Shown here: one piece after another, positions 40,713-52,462 of the stretch
How the letters are laid out: every line of letters begins with the position of its first letter
Position numbering within the stretch: the first letter of the stretch is position 1
DNA from: Terrimesophilobacter sp964651535
Lineage (GTDB): Bacteria > Actinomycetota > Actinomycetes > Actinomycetales > Microbacteriaceae
Length of the DNA stretch: 64,000 nt
Direction: 5' to 3'
Assembly: GCA_964651535.1 (NCBI GenBank)
Contig: CAZYYE010000003.1
Span: 1 to 64,000 of the forward strand
Made by a program: the position numbers and the translations under genes
Notes under the pieces: model-generated
The model's input: only the letters and a program-made list of their open reading frames with translations
Database searches by the model: none
What the model was told of the DNA's origin: nothing

Positions 40713-41948
40713 CTAGCCGAGCGCGGCGAGCCACGCTTTCTGCGCGTCGAGAGCTTCCTTGGCGCTCGCGATCTTCTGCGCGTCCCCTTCCGCTTCCGCT
40801 GTCGCCAACTCCTTCTCGAGTTTGGCAATGGATTCCTCGAGCTGACTCGCGAGCCCCTCGCTGCGCGCTTTCTTCTCCGGGTTGTTCCTGTGCCAGTAAT
40901 CCTCGTCGAGCTTGCGAACGGCAGCTTCCACCTTGCGCATGCGGTCCTCAACGGACTTCACTTTGTCACGGGGGACCTTGCCAACCTTGTCCCAACGGCT
41001 CTGGATGGTGAGCAGCTTTTCCTTCGCAGCATCACGGTCCGATTCGGTCAGGAGCGGCTCCGCTTCGGCGAGCAGGGCGAGTTTCTGCTCCAGATTCGCC
41101 GCGAATTCGACATCGTCTCGAGCGTCGATCTGGGCCTTCGCCGCGTACAGCACGTCGCCGGCGGCCTTGAATCTGGCCCAGAGAGAGTCATCGGCCTTCT
41201 TGCCCGCCCGGCCTGCCACCTTCCAGTCGTCGAGCAGCGCGCGGTACGCGGGAATTCCGTCCGCGCCCTTGGGTGCGAGCGCTTCCGCTTTCTCCGCGAG
41301 TTCCTGCTTCCGGATGCGCACGTCCTTGTGCGCGGAATCGAGCTCGGTGAAGAACGCCTTCCGATGCGTCTCGATCGTGGTTCGAGCCGCGCGAAACCGC
41401 TTCCACAAATCGTTGCTTTCGCCCTTGGGGATGCGCGGGCCATCCTGTTGCTGCTTCTGCCATCGCTCGAACAACGCATCGAGGCTCGCGGTCATGTGCT
41501 TCCACTGCACCTTCGAGAAGTCCTGTGAGGCGAGCGCTTCGACTTCCGCTACGAGCGCCGCTCGGTCCGCGAGCGCGGCCTCCACGGCCGCTTTGGCTTC
41601 GGCGGTCTGCTGTTCGGTGAGCTTGTCGACCGCGCCAACGAGCGTGTCGAGTCGCGCCTCCAGCGATGCGAGATCGCCGACCGCGTTCGCGTCGGCGATG
41701 CTTCCGCGCAGACTCTTCACGGTTTTCGCGACATCGCTCGCGGGTGTCCCGCGCTTGACGCGCTGTTCCAGGAGAGTGACCTGACCGGCAAGTTCGGTGA
41801 ATTTGCGCTCGAAGTAGGCGAGAGCCTCTGCCGGGGTACCGTCGGGATACTGGCCGACTTCCCGTTCGCCGTCCGCCGTGCGCACGAAGACAGTGCCCGT
41901 CTCGTCGACGCGGCCCCACGGTTCCTGCGTATCCGCCAACTGTCCCAT
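40713..41948 (-). CDS. DUF349 domain protein
   Basis: About 411 residues, almost entirely helical and charged, with several DUF349 three-helix repeats (LWKRFRAARTTIETHRKAFF, LWARFKAAGDVLYAAK, WDKVGKVPRDKVKSVEDRMRKVE). A conserved N-terminal beta segment (EPWGRVDETGTVFVRTADGER) opens the chain. Proteins of this family in proteobacteria bind ribosomes or act in cell-division or stress responses; in actinobacteria the role is not settled. ATG at 41963 is an alternative start. It is a single gene on the minus strand. Confidence 0.85.
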   Translation of the reverse strand: MGQLADTQEPWGRVDETGTVFVRTADGEREVGQYPDGTPAEALAYFERKFTELAGQVTLLEQRVKRGTPASDVAKTVKSLRGSIADANAVGDLASLEARLDTLVGAVDKLTEQQTAEAKAAVEAALADRAALVAEVEALASQDFSKVQWKHMTASLDALFERWQKQQQDGPRIPKGESNDLWKRFRAARTTIETHRKAFFTELDSAHKDVRIRKQELAEKAEALAPKGADGIPAYRALLDDWKVAGRAGKKADDSLWARFKAAGDVLYAAKAQIDARDDVEFAANLEQKLALLAEAEPLLTESDRDAAKEKLLTIQSRWDKVGKVPRDKVKSVEDRMRKVEAAVRKLDEDYWHRNNPEKKARSEGLASQLEESIAKLEKELATAEAEGDAQKIASAKEALDAQKAWLAALG

Positions 41949-42056
41949 CCCTGTCGATCGCACATCTGCCTGCCGGACGGGAATCCCGCCGACCGTGCAC
42001 CAGCCTATTGCACGCGATGGAAGGGGTGGGGACGGCGGCAGGCGGTCAGTGAACGG

Positions 42057-42845
42057 CTACTGGACCGTCACGTCGGTGATCGTCGTCGGCACGGCCGGTC
42101 GACCATCGGCCGAGCCATCAGCGGTCCCGGCATCCGCGACGGCCGAAATGATCGCATCGAGACCGCTCGTCACCATCCCGAACACCGTGTATCCGCCCGC
42201 AGAGTCGTTCGGAATCGTCCCGTCGGCGAGCATGATGAAGAACTGGTGCCCCTGGGAGTACGCGGCGCCGCCCGCCCGCGCGAGCGCGATCGTGCCCGCG
42301 GGGTACACCGCGTCGGCTGGCGCGTTCTCAATGGGCCCGAACAGGTAGTCGGGATCCCCCGCGCCCGTGCCGTCGAGAGAGCCGCACTGGAGGAGGGCGG
42401 TCGGTCCCGTGGTCAATCGGTGGCAGGTTTTCCCCGGGAAGTAACCGTTTGCCACATCATGCACGAACGACGCGACGGCCTGCGGGGCCCGCACGCCGTC
42501 GAGTTCGATTCCCAGGGCGATGTCATTGAGAGTGAGCGTCCCGGTCCAGGTGCGCTCCTCTGCCGTGGACGGGTCGGGGATATCGCCGATGTTCGTTCCC
42601 GTCGTCGGGTCGACGGTGGCCGTCGGGGTGGGTTCGGGAACCGGCACTCCGGGACCGGCCTCGAAATACACGATCTGGGTGACGGCAGCGAGAGCGGCGA
42701 CGATGAGGGCCGCGCCGATGGCCAGCACGTTGTCGCGAAGGCGCCGGCGAACCTGGTGCTGAAAAACACCCTGCCGCGCGGTGAATCGGCGCAATCTCGC
42801 GCGCGCCTCGCGCGCTTCGCGTTCGGCATTCTTGCTGCGTGCCAC
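42057..42845 (-). CDS. Membrane-anchored cyclophilin peptidyl-prolyl isomerase
   Basis: A 262-residue protein with a basic, coiled N-terminus (1-37), one membrane helix (about 41-63), a Pro/Thr-rich linker and an extracytoplasmic cyclophilin domain (about 95-262). The core pattern is present (APQAVASFVHDVANGYFPGKTCHRL, LARAGGAAYSQGHQFFIML, GGYTVFGMVTSGLDAI), although some catalytic positions differ from standard cyclophilin A. It should help fold secreted proteins. It is transcribed divergently from rarA. Confidence 0.88.
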   Translation of the reverse strand: MARSKNAEREAREARARLRRFTARQGVFQHQVRRRLRDNVLAIGAALIVAALAAVTQIVYFEAGPGVPVPEPTPTATVDPTTGTNIGDIPDPSTAEERTWTGTLTLNDIALGIELDGVRAPQAVASFVHDVANGYFPGKTCHRLTTGPTALLQCGSLDGTGAGDPDYLFGPIENAPADAVYPAGTIALARAGGAAYSQGHQFFIMLADGTIPNDSAGGYTVFGMVTSGLDAIISAVADAGTADGSADGRPAVPTTITDVTVQ

Positions 42846-42959
42846 GTTTCTCCTTCACCTCTGAGCCAGTTCCACCCAGAAGTACATTACCGGCAGGAGC
42901 GAAGCGTGCGGACTCGGGCCAGTCTGGCCGGGCGGTCCCGACGGCTCGGCGCAACTACC

Positions 42960-44297
42960 ATGGCCACTATGGATGACCAGCCAGGGCTTCGCAGCGGATC
43001 AAGCCCTCTCGCCGTTCGCATGCGGCCGCGAACCCTCGATGAGCTGGCAGGGCAGAAGCATTTGCTCGGTCCCGGATCGCCTCTTTCCACGCTCGCGAGC
43101 GACGACAGCGCGGACCAGGGCGCGACTTCGATCATCCTCTGGGGACCGCCGGGTACGGGCAAGACCACGATCGCGAAGGCCATCGCGAACGGTTCGAACC
43201 GCAAGTTCGTCGAGCTCTCGGCGGTGAGCGCCGGTGTGAAGGATGTGCGCGAAGTCATGCAGCACGCTCTTTCGTCGCGCGACCTGTACGGGTTGTCCAC
43301 GGTGCTGTTCCTCGATGAGATCCACCGTTTTTCCAAAGCGCAGCAGGATGCGCTGCTGCCTGGTGTGGAAAACGGGTGGGTGATCCTCGTCGCCGCGACA
43401 ACGGAGAATCCGTCGTTCTCCGTGATTTCGCCCCTGCTGTCACGCTCGCTCCTGCTCACCCTCGAGGCGCTCACCGACGAGGATTTGGGCACGGTCATCG
43501 ACCGCGCAGTGTCGGATGAGCGCGGGCTTGCGGGCAAGGTGACGGTGTCCGGCGACGCGCGCGCCGCCATCATCAGGCTCGCGTCCGGCGACGCACGGCG
43601 GGCGCTCACGGCACTGGAGGCCTCTGCGGCATCCGCGACGGCATCTGCAGGCAAAGGACCTCCGACGATCACCCCGGAGATCGTGGCCGCCGCTGTGGAC
43701 CGCGCCCTGCTGCGCTACGACCGCCAGGGGGACGAGCACTATGACGTCATCAGCGCGTTCATCAAATCGGTGCGCGGTTCGGATGTCGATGCCGCGCTGC
43801 ACTACCTCGCCCGGATGATCGAAGCGGGGGAGGATCCGCGGTTCATCGCGCGGCGCATCATCGTGCTGGCCGCCGAAGACGTCGGGCTCGCCGATCCGCA
43901 AGCCCTCGTCGTCGCGGTCGCGGCCGCCGATGCCGTGCAGTTCATCGGAATGCCAGAAGGGCGGATCCCGCTCGCGGAAGCAGTCGTGTACCTCGCGATG
44001 GCGCCCAAATCGAACGCGTCGTACCTGGCAATCGACAAAGCGATAGCGGATGTTCGCAACGGTAGGATCGGCCGCGTTCCCGCGCATTTGCGCGATGCGC
44101 ACTACCCGGGCGCGAAAAGCCTTGGACACGGCACGGGGTACCGGTATCCGCACGATGCGGACCTTGGCGTGCTCGAGCAGAACTACGCGCCGGACGAGTT
44201 GCGGGGAACCACGTACTACGAACCGACGGACCATGGAAACGAGCGCGAGGTGTCCGCGCGCCTCGAGAAGCTGCGGCGCATCATCCGCGGCCGGTGA
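42960..44297 (+). CDS. rarA: Replication-associated recombination ATPase RarA
   Basis: A 445-residue AAA+ clamp-loader-like ATPase that acts at stalled replication forks. Walker A (GPPGTGKTTI) near residue 65, Walker B (VLFLDEIHRFSKAQQDALLP) near 120, sensor AATTENPSFSV, then the MgsA C-terminal domain (ALHYLARMIEAGEDPRFIARRI, and a YPHD end). The start ATG at 42960 (a second at 42969) gives the normal N-terminus; the long open frame upstream is antisense to the cyclophilin gene. Confidence 0.94.
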   Translation: MATMDDQPGLRSGSSPLAVRMRPRTLDELAGQKHLLGPGSPLSTLASDDSADQGATSIILWGPPGTGKTTIAKAIANGSNRKFVELSAVSAGVKDVREVMQHALSSRDLYGLSTVLFLDEIHRFSKAQQDALLPGVENGWVILVAATTENPSFSVISPLLSRSLLLTLEALTDEDLGTVIDRAVSDERGLAGKVTVSGDARAAIIRLASGDARRALTALEASAASATASAGKGPPTITPEIVAAAVDRALLRYDRQGDEHYDVISAFIKSVRGSDVDAALHYLARMIEAGEDPRFIARRIIVLAAEDVGLADPQALVVAVAAADAVQFIGMPEGRIPLAEAVVYLAMAPKSNASYLAIDKAIADVRNGRIGRVPAHLRDAHYPGAKSLGHGTGYRYPHDADLGVLEQNYAPDELRGTTYYEPTDHGNEREVSARLEKLRRIIRGR

Positions 44298-44491
44298 TCT
44301 GCTATTCTTGAGTCCGCCGACAGGGGGATTCCGCGCACGGCTGCAGCGGATCCCAGTCCTGGAGGAATCGTTCTTTAGCCGAACAATTTCTACGGCACCA
44401 TCCCTCTTCACACACTTTGGGCGTTTCACGCTGCACGATTCGTGAATGCTCACTCCAGAAGACCGATGATCGTCAGTACCGAAAGGACACC

Positions 44492-45121
44492 GTGTCTACC
44501 AAGTCACGCACTCGCAGCAAGACCCGCCTCTCCCGCGCGCTGGGCATTCCGCTCACGCCGAAGGCGGCCCGTTACCTTGAAAAACGCCCCTACGGCCCGG
44601 GCGAGCACGGCCGCACGCGCCGCAAGACGGACAGCGACTACGCGGTCCGGTTGCGCGAAAAGCAGCGCTTGCGCGCGCAGTACGGAATACGCGAAGCCCA
44701 ATTGAAGATTGTGTTTCAGGAAGCTCGCCGCACCCAGGGACTGACGGGTGAGAACCTCGTCGAACTCCTCGAGATGCGCCTGGATGCCCTCGTCGTTCGC
44801 GCCGGATTCGCACGCACGACCGCTCAGGCGCGCCAGCAGATCGTCCACCGCCACATCATGGTCGATGGTGCGCGCGTCGACCGCCCGTCCTTCCGGGTGA
44901 AGCCGGGACAACTCATCCACGTTCACCCCAAGAGCGAGCAGATGGAGCCGTTTCAGGTCGCGGCAGCCGGCGGACACGCCGAGGTCCTTCCGAAGGTCCC
45001 CGGCTACCTCGAAGTCGATCTCGACAGGCTGCAGGCCAGGCTCGTTCGCCGCCCGAAGCGCGCGGAAGTTCCGATTACGTGTGAAGTTCAGCTCGTCGTC
45101 GAGTACTACGCCGCTCGCTAG
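44492..45121 (+). CDS. rpsD: 30S ribosomal protein S4
   Basis: The 209-residue primary 16S rRNA-binding protein. The N-terminus (TRLSRALGIPLTPKAARYLEKRPYGPGEHG) lacks the zinc-binding cysteines of other S4 types, and the S4 RNA-binding domain (LEMRLDALVVRAGFARTTAQARQQIVHRHIMVDG) is at about 95-160. GTG start with AAAGGA. A leader of about 190 bases after rarA contains a TATTCT (44303-44308) that could be its -10. It precedes a small gene and alaS. Confidence 0.96.
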   Translation: MSTKSRTRSKTRLSRALGIPLTPKAARYLEKRPYGPGEHGRTRRKTDSDYAVRLREKQRLRAQYGIREAQLKIVFQEARRTQGLTGENLVELLEMRLDALVVRAGFARTTAQARQQIVHRHIMVDGARVDRPSFRVKPGQLIHVHPKSEQMEPFQVAAAGGHAEVLPKVPGYLEVDLDRLQARLVRRPKRAEVPITCEVQLVVEYYAAR

Positions 45122-45185
45122 TCCTCCCAGACTCACTCGGTAGGCTGGAAAGCCCACAAAGCTCGAACGTGAAGGAGCAATGCTC

Positions 45186-45410
45186 ATGAAGAAACTGCTG
45201 TGGCTCGCCGTTGGCGTTGGTGTCGGCTTTATTGCTGCGCACCAGTTGAACAAGACCCCGGAGGGCCGGAGGTTCTTCGAGGATGTCGATGCGAAGGCAC
45301 GCGAATTCGGCGGCGCAGTGGTCGACGGCTACAAGGCGCGCGAAGCGGAGCTTCGCGCGGCCGTCGCGGAAGCTGAGAACGCCATCGCCGACTTCGCCAA
45401 GCGCAAATAA
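45186..45410 (+). CDS. Small membrane-anchored hypothetical protein
   Basis: A 74-residue protein with one N-terminal hydrophobic helix (LLWLAVGVGVGFIAA) and a charged helical tail rich in Ala, Glu and Lys (EDVDAKAREFGGAVVDGYKAREAEL). GGAG lies eight bases before the ATG at 45186; an ATG at 45180 is too close. It sits between rpsD and alaS. The function is unknown; a coiled-coil membrane-tethered scaffold is a possible picture. Confidence 0.8.
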   Translation: MKKLLWLAVGVGVGFIAAHQLNKTPEGRRFFEDVDAKAREFGGAVVDGYKAREAELRAAVAEAENAIADFAKRK

Positions 45411-45437
45411 TTACGGCTGCCCGGCGCAGACGACATA

Positions 45438-48106
<2,669 letters not shown>

Positions 48107-48110
<4 letters not shown>

Positions 48111-48571
48111 CGTACCGCGCGGGAGTGCGGCTCGGCATCGACGTTGGTCGCGCGCGAATCGGGGTTGCGCGCTGCGACCGGGAGGGCCTGCTCGTTGTCC
48201 CCGTCGACACGATCGCGCGCGGAAAGGGCGACATCGCAGCGCTCGTGGGGCTTGCCGCCGAATACCAGGCCATGGAGGTCGTCGTCGGACTTCCGCTGTC
48301 GCTCTCGGGCGCCCCGACCTCTTCGACGGACGACGCTCGCGACTTCGCCCGCGCTCTCGCCTCCGCGACTGACCTTCCCGTGCGGCTCGTCGACGAGCGA
48401 CTCTCTACCGTCGCGGCGCAGCGCGCGCTCCACGAAGCGGGCAGGAACACCCGCAATTCGCGCCCGGTCATCGATCAGGTGGCCGCCACTATAATTCTGC
48501 AACACGCTCTTGACGCCGAAAAGTCGGGTGGCAACCCGCCAGGAACACTCATCCTGCGAACCGAAGGATAA
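48107..48571 (+). CDS. ruvX: RuvX/YqgF-type RNase H-fold nuclease
   Basis: A 154-residue protein with the YqgF fold: RLGIDVGRARIGVA (first acidic residue), VVGLPLSLSGA, VDERLSTVAAQRALHEAG and DQVAATIILQHAL. The family is called putative pre-16S rRNA nuclease or Holliday junction resolvase. The GTG overlaps the alaS stop (GTGA). Together with alaS and mltG it follows the order found in many actinobacteria. Confidence 0.93.
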
Positions 48572-48577
48572 CCGACC

Positions 48578-49882
48578 GTGGCAGACGAACCCCGCTGGGA
48601 CGACATCTTCTCGTCTCAGCCCGCAGGCTCACCGCCCGACGCCTCGGTCGGCACCCCCGCACCGCAGTCCCGCCGCGAAGCGAGGCTCGCTCAGGGTGGT
48701 CGCAGCGCCGCCCGCCGATCAGGACAGCCGAAACCTCCGAAGCCGCCGAAAACACGCCGGCCGGATGGGAACGATGGCGGTTCAGTGCCGCGAAAGCGCC
48801 GCCGCTGGATCGGCTGGCTCGTGTCCGTCGTCGTCATTCTCGGGCTCGCCGGCGGGGGTGCGGCCTACGCGTGGCTCAACTATGAACCCTTGATTCGCAA
48901 GGCGTTCGGATGGGAATTGCCGCCGCCAGATTACGAAGGGCAGGGCACGGGCGAGGCGACCATCGTGATCGCGAGCGGTGACACGGGTGTTGAAGTCACG
49001 AATTCGCTTCTCGACGCCGGCGTGATCAAGAGCTTCGAAACGTTCTACAACCTCTTGCTGATCCAGGACCCGCCGGTGGAGTTCTTTCCCGGTTACTACG
49101 TTCTGGCCGAGAAAATGAGCTCGGCGGCCGCGCTCGCTGCGCTTCAGGACCCGGCCAATCGCGTAGAACGCACAGCGCTCATCCCCGAGGGCAAGAGCAT
49201 GAACCAGGTGTTCGATATCCTCAGCACGGCGACCGGGCTGCCCGTGTCGGACTTCGAAACCGCGGCCCGCGACCTCGCGGCGTTCGGCATTCCGGAAACC
49301 GCGACGAACATCGACGGGTACCTGTTCCCCGCCACGTACCGTTTCGACCCCGGAGTGGACGCCATGACGGTCCTGAAAACGCTCGTGGACCGCACGTTCC
49401 AGTCCCTGGACGCCGCGGGCGTCGATCCCGCAGACCGCGCGCGAGTTCTCACCGTCGCGTCCCTGATCCAACGCGAGGCCGGGCGAAACGCCGAAGACTT
49501 CTACAAGGTGTCGCGCGTGATCCAGAACCGACTGGACAAGTCAATGAAGCTCCAGTTCGATTCGACGACGCATTACGGATACGCGTGGAAGCACGGTGAG
49601 CGCGAGGAAGGGGGCGTGTTCAGCACGAGTGCCGAATTGACGGACGACAACCCTTACAACACATACGTGATTCCCGGACTGCCGATTGGTCCGATCGGAG
49701 CCGCGGGAGACCTCGCGATCGATGCGGCGCTCCACCCGGCAGATGGTTCCTGGTTGTACTTCGTGACGGTGAACCTCGACACGGGGGAGACCGTGTTTTC
49801 GGACACGAATGCGCAACACGATGCCGCCGTGCAGCAATTGAGACAGTGGTGTCGAACCTCGCAAAGCCCGAACTGTGGTTGA
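48578..49882 (+). CDS. mltG: Endolytic murein transglycosylase MltG
   Basis: A 434-residue protein with a long basic cytoplasmic N-terminus (1-70), one membrane helix (about 76-98, LVSVVVILGLAGGGAAYAWL) and an extracellular YceG domain. The catalytic glutamate lies in TVASLIQREAG. LysM-like TGVEVTNSLLDAGVIKSFETF and the NPYNTYVIPGLPIGPI segment are typical. MltG cleaves nascent glycan strands and helps end peptidoglycan polymerisation. GTG start after GAAGGATAACC. Its 3' end overlaps aroE by eight bases. Confidence 0.94.
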   Translation: MADEPRWDDIFSSQPAGSPPDASVGTPAPQSRREARLAQGGRSAARRSGQPKPPKPPKTRRPDGNDGGSVPRKRRRWIGWLVSVVVILGLAGGGAAYAWLNYEPLIRKAFGWELPPPDYEGQGTGEATIVIASGDTGVEVTNSLLDAGVIKSFETFYNLLLIQDPPVEFFPGYYVLAEKMSSAAALAALQDPANRVERTALIPEGKSMNQVFDILSTATGLPVSDFETAARDLAAFGIPETATNIDGYLFPATYRFDPGVDAMTVLKTLVDRTFQSLDAAGVDPADRARVLTVASLIQREAGRNAEDFYKVSRVIQNRLDKSMKLQFDSTTHYGYAWKHGEREEGGVFSTSAELTDDNPYNTYVIPGLPIGPIGAAGDLAIDAALHPADGSWLYFVTVNLDTGETVFSDTNAQHDAAVQQLRQWCRTSQSPNCG

Positions 49883-50711
49883 TCGGCCGACCCGGCTCGC
49901 GGTCCTCGGGTCCCCGATATCCCACTCGAAGTCTCCCGCCATCCACCTCGCGGCGTATCGCGTGCTCGGACTCGATTGGAGCTATGACGCAATCGAAGTC
50001 AGGTCCGGCGACCTGACGTCGTTCCTGGCGGGTTGCGGCAGCCAGTGGCGCGGCCTGTCCCTGACCATGCCGCTCAAGCGAGAGGTTCTCTCGCATCTGG
50101 CCCTGCAGGACGAAGTGTCCGACCTGGCCAGTGCGGCCAACACGGTCCTCTTCACTGCCGGCGGTCTCTCGGGCTACAACACCGATGTCTACGGGGCAGA
50201 GCGGCTGCTCATGGAGAACCTCGCCGTCGCGCCCCAACGCGCCCTCGTGCTCGGAGGCGGGGCGACGTCGAATTCCATCGTCGTGGCGCTCGCGAAACTG
50301 GGCACGCGAATGATCACCGTCTCGACGCGCTCCCCCCAGAAGGCTGCGGGCCTGGCGGATCTCTCGAATCGTCTCGACGCGAAGGTCACCGTCGGGAATC
50401 TCGCTGTCGAGCTTGGCGCACCCGATGTCGTGGTGAGCACTCTCCCCGGGTCTGCCGCGCTCGTTCGCGAGTTCCCCGAGGCCTTTCGCAACGCGGTGCC
50501 GCTCGTGGATATCGCGTACGACCCATGGCCGACGTCGATCGCCGGACACTGGTTGCAGGCCGGCGGCACCGTGGTCAACGGTCTGGGAATGCTCGTGTAC
50601 CAGGCGTTGGCACAAGTGCGGTTGTTCGTCGGCGGGGACCCGGAGCGCGAGCTGCCCCGCGAGGCCGACGTGCTCGAGGCGATGCGGGCGGCGGCATTCG
50701 GGTCGGCCTGA
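49875..50711 (+). CDS. aroE: Shikimate dehydrogenase
   Basis: The 278-residue enzyme reduces 3-dehydroshikimate to shikimate with NADPH. The substrate site is LAVLGSPISHSKSPAIHLAAYR near the start and SLTMPLKREVL; the NADP-binding loop is VLGGGATSNSIVVALAKLG near residue 122; GLGMLVYQALAQ closes the active site. It starts the shikimate cluster aroE-aroC-aroK-aroB-aroQ. The GTG start is inside the mltG end, which indicates coupling. Confidence 0.95.
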   Translation: MVDRPTRLAVLGSPISHSKSPAIHLAAYRVLGLDWSYDAIEVRSGDLTSFLAGCGSQWRGLSLTMPLKREVLSHLALQDEVSDLASAANTVLFTAGGLSGYNTDVYGAERLLMENLAVAPQRALVLGGGATSNSIVVALAKLGTRMITVSTRSPQKAAGLADLSNRLDAKVTVGNLAVELGAPDVVVSTLPGSAALVREFPEAFRNAVPLVDIAYDPWPTSIAGHWLQAGGTVVNGLGMLVYQALAQVRLFVGGDPERELPREADVLEAMRAAAFGSA

Positions 50712-50729
50712 TCATGGGAGGATGGCACC

Positions 50730-51953
50730 ATGCTTCGTTGGCTCACCGCAGGGGAATCGCACGGTCCTGAACTCATCGCCATCCTCGAGGGGATGCCGGC
50801 GGGAGTTTCCATTTCGTTACCGGGAATCAGGGAAGATCTCGCCCGACGGCGCCTGGGCTACGGCCGGGGGGCACGCCAGAAGTTCGAGGAAGACGAACTC
50901 ACGATCTCGGCAGGCATCCGTTTCGGCCTCACGATGGGCGGGCCGATCGCCGTGCGCATCGGGAACAGCGAATGGCCGCGGTGGGTCGACGTGATGAGCG
51001 CCGAGCCGGTCGACCTCTCGACGTTGCCGAAAGGCAGAGGAGCCCCTCTCACGCGGCCACGACCGGGGCACGCAGACCTCGTCGGTATGCAAAAGTACGG
51101 ATTCGACGAGGCGCGGAATGTACTTGAACGAGCCAGCGCGCGCGAAACGGCCGCGCGCGTCGCCCTCGGCGCCGTTGCGCGCGCCTTCCTCGCCGAGCTC
51201 GGCATACGCGTGCTGAGCCACACGCTGTCGATTGGCACCGTGCGTGTCCCGGAGGGAACTTCTCTGCCGATGCCGACTGATGTCGACCGGCTCGACGACG
51301 ACCCTTTGCGTTGCGCCGACCCGGCGACGAGCGCGCTCATGGTCGCCGAGGTGGACTCAGCGCAAAAGGACGGCGACACGTTGGGAGGCGTGGTCGAAGT
51401 TCTCGCCTACGGCCTCCCTCCTGGTCTCGGGTCATTCACGCACTGGGATCGACGCCTCGATGCGCAGCTCGCGTCCGCGATCATGGGAGTTCAGGCGATC
51501 AAGGGCGTCGAAATCGGCGACGGATTCCTCACCGCAACGCGCCGCGGGTCGCAGGCTCACGACGAGTTGTTCGTGACGGATTCCGGAATCACCCGCGCGA
51601 CCGACCGGTCTGGCGGAACGGAGGGCGGAATGAGCACGGGGAATGTTCTGCGCGTTCGGGCGGGCATGAAGCCGATCTCCACGGTGCCCCACGCGCTGCG
51701 CACGATCGACGTCGCGACAGGCGAAACCGCAAAGGCTCACCATCAGCGATCCGACGTGTGTGCCGTCCCGGCGTCAGGAATCGTGGCCGAGGCCATGGTT
51801 GCCCTCGTACTGGCGAACTCTATTCTGGAAAAATTCGGCGGAGACTCCGTGGAGGAGACGAAGCGAAATCTTCGAGGCTATCTCGACTCGATCCCCGAGA
51901 ATCAGAGGATGGCGAACGTCCTCGACCCCAACGGCGACTCCGAATCGAAATGA
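50730..51953 (+). CDS. aroC: Chorismate synthase
   Basis: The 407-residue FMN-dependent enzyme makes chorismate from EPSP. Signature segments are GESHGPELIAILEGMPAG at the start, RRRLGYGRGARQKFEEDE, RPGHADLVGMQKYGFDEARNVLERASARETAARVA and, near the end, HQRSDVCAVPASGIVAEAMVA. GGGAGG precedes ATG. The stop overlaps the aroK start (ATGA). It uses FMNH2, so it needs a reducing partner from elsewhere. Confidence 0.97.
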   Translation: MLRWLTAGESHGPELIAILEGMPAGVSISLPGIREDLARRRLGYGRGARQKFEEDELTISAGIRFGLTMGGPIAVRIGNSEWPRWVDVMSAEPVDLSTLPKGRGAPLTRPRPGHADLVGMQKYGFDEARNVLERASARETAARVALGAVARAFLAELGIRVLSHTLSIGTVRVPEGTSLPMPTDVDRLDDDPLRCADPATSALMVAEVDSAQKDGDTLGGVVEVLAYGLPPGLGSFTHWDRRLDAQLASAIMGVQAIKGVEIGDGFLTATRRGSQAHDELFVTDSGITRATDRSGGTEGGMSTGNVLRVRAGMKPISTVPHALRTIDVATGETAKAHHQRSDVCAVPASGIVAEAMVALVLANSILEKFGGDSVEETKRNLRGYLDSIPENQRMANVLDPNGDSESK

Positions 51954-52462
51954 CGGGATCGAAACCCTACCTCGTCGTGATCGGCCCGCCCGGGGCAGGC
52001 AAGAGCGTGCTCGGCAAGCTCGTCGCCAAACTCCTGCGCGTCCCGTTCATCGACACGGATCGAAGGATCGTTGCTCAGCACGGCCCGATCGCCACGATCT
52101 TCGCGGAGCACGGCGAGGCCTGGTTTCGTGCTGCTGAGCGCGCCGAAGTCTCGAAGGCACTGGCCGAGAGGGCGGTCATCTCCCTCGGCGGCGGGGCGAT
52201 TCTGAACGAGGAGACCCAGGCGGATCTGGCGGGCATGCGCGTGGTTCTCGTCACGGTATCGCCGGAAGAGGCAGACCGGCGCATCACGGGGTCGGCGCGA
52301 CCGCTCCTCGCGGACGGCATCGATTCGTGGAAGCGTATTGTCGCCCAGCGCGCAGAAATATATGAACGCCTCTCCACTCGGACCGTCGACAGTTCGGAGC
52401 GAACCGCGACATCGCTCGCCCATGAACTTGCTGAATGGATACAGAAGGAGGAGGACCGATGA
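51950..52462 (+). CDS. aroK: Shikimate kinase
   Basis: A 170-residue P-loop kinase. Walker A GPPGAGKS lies at residues 12-19, shikimate-binding IDTDRRI follows, then ISLGGGAILN and the lid-arginine region SARPLLADG. It phosphorylates shikimate at the 3-OH. ATGA overlaps both its start (with aroC) and its end (with aroB). A longer open frame upstream is out of register with aroC and not real. Confidence 0.95.
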   Translation: MTGSKPYLVVIGPPGAGKSVLGKLVAKLLRVPFIDTDRRIVAQHGPIATIFAEHGEAWFRAAERAEVSKALAERAVISLGGGAILNEETQADLAGMRVVLVTVSPEEADRRITGSARPLLADGIDSWKRIVAQRAEIYERLSTRTVDSSERTATSLAHELAEWIQKEEDR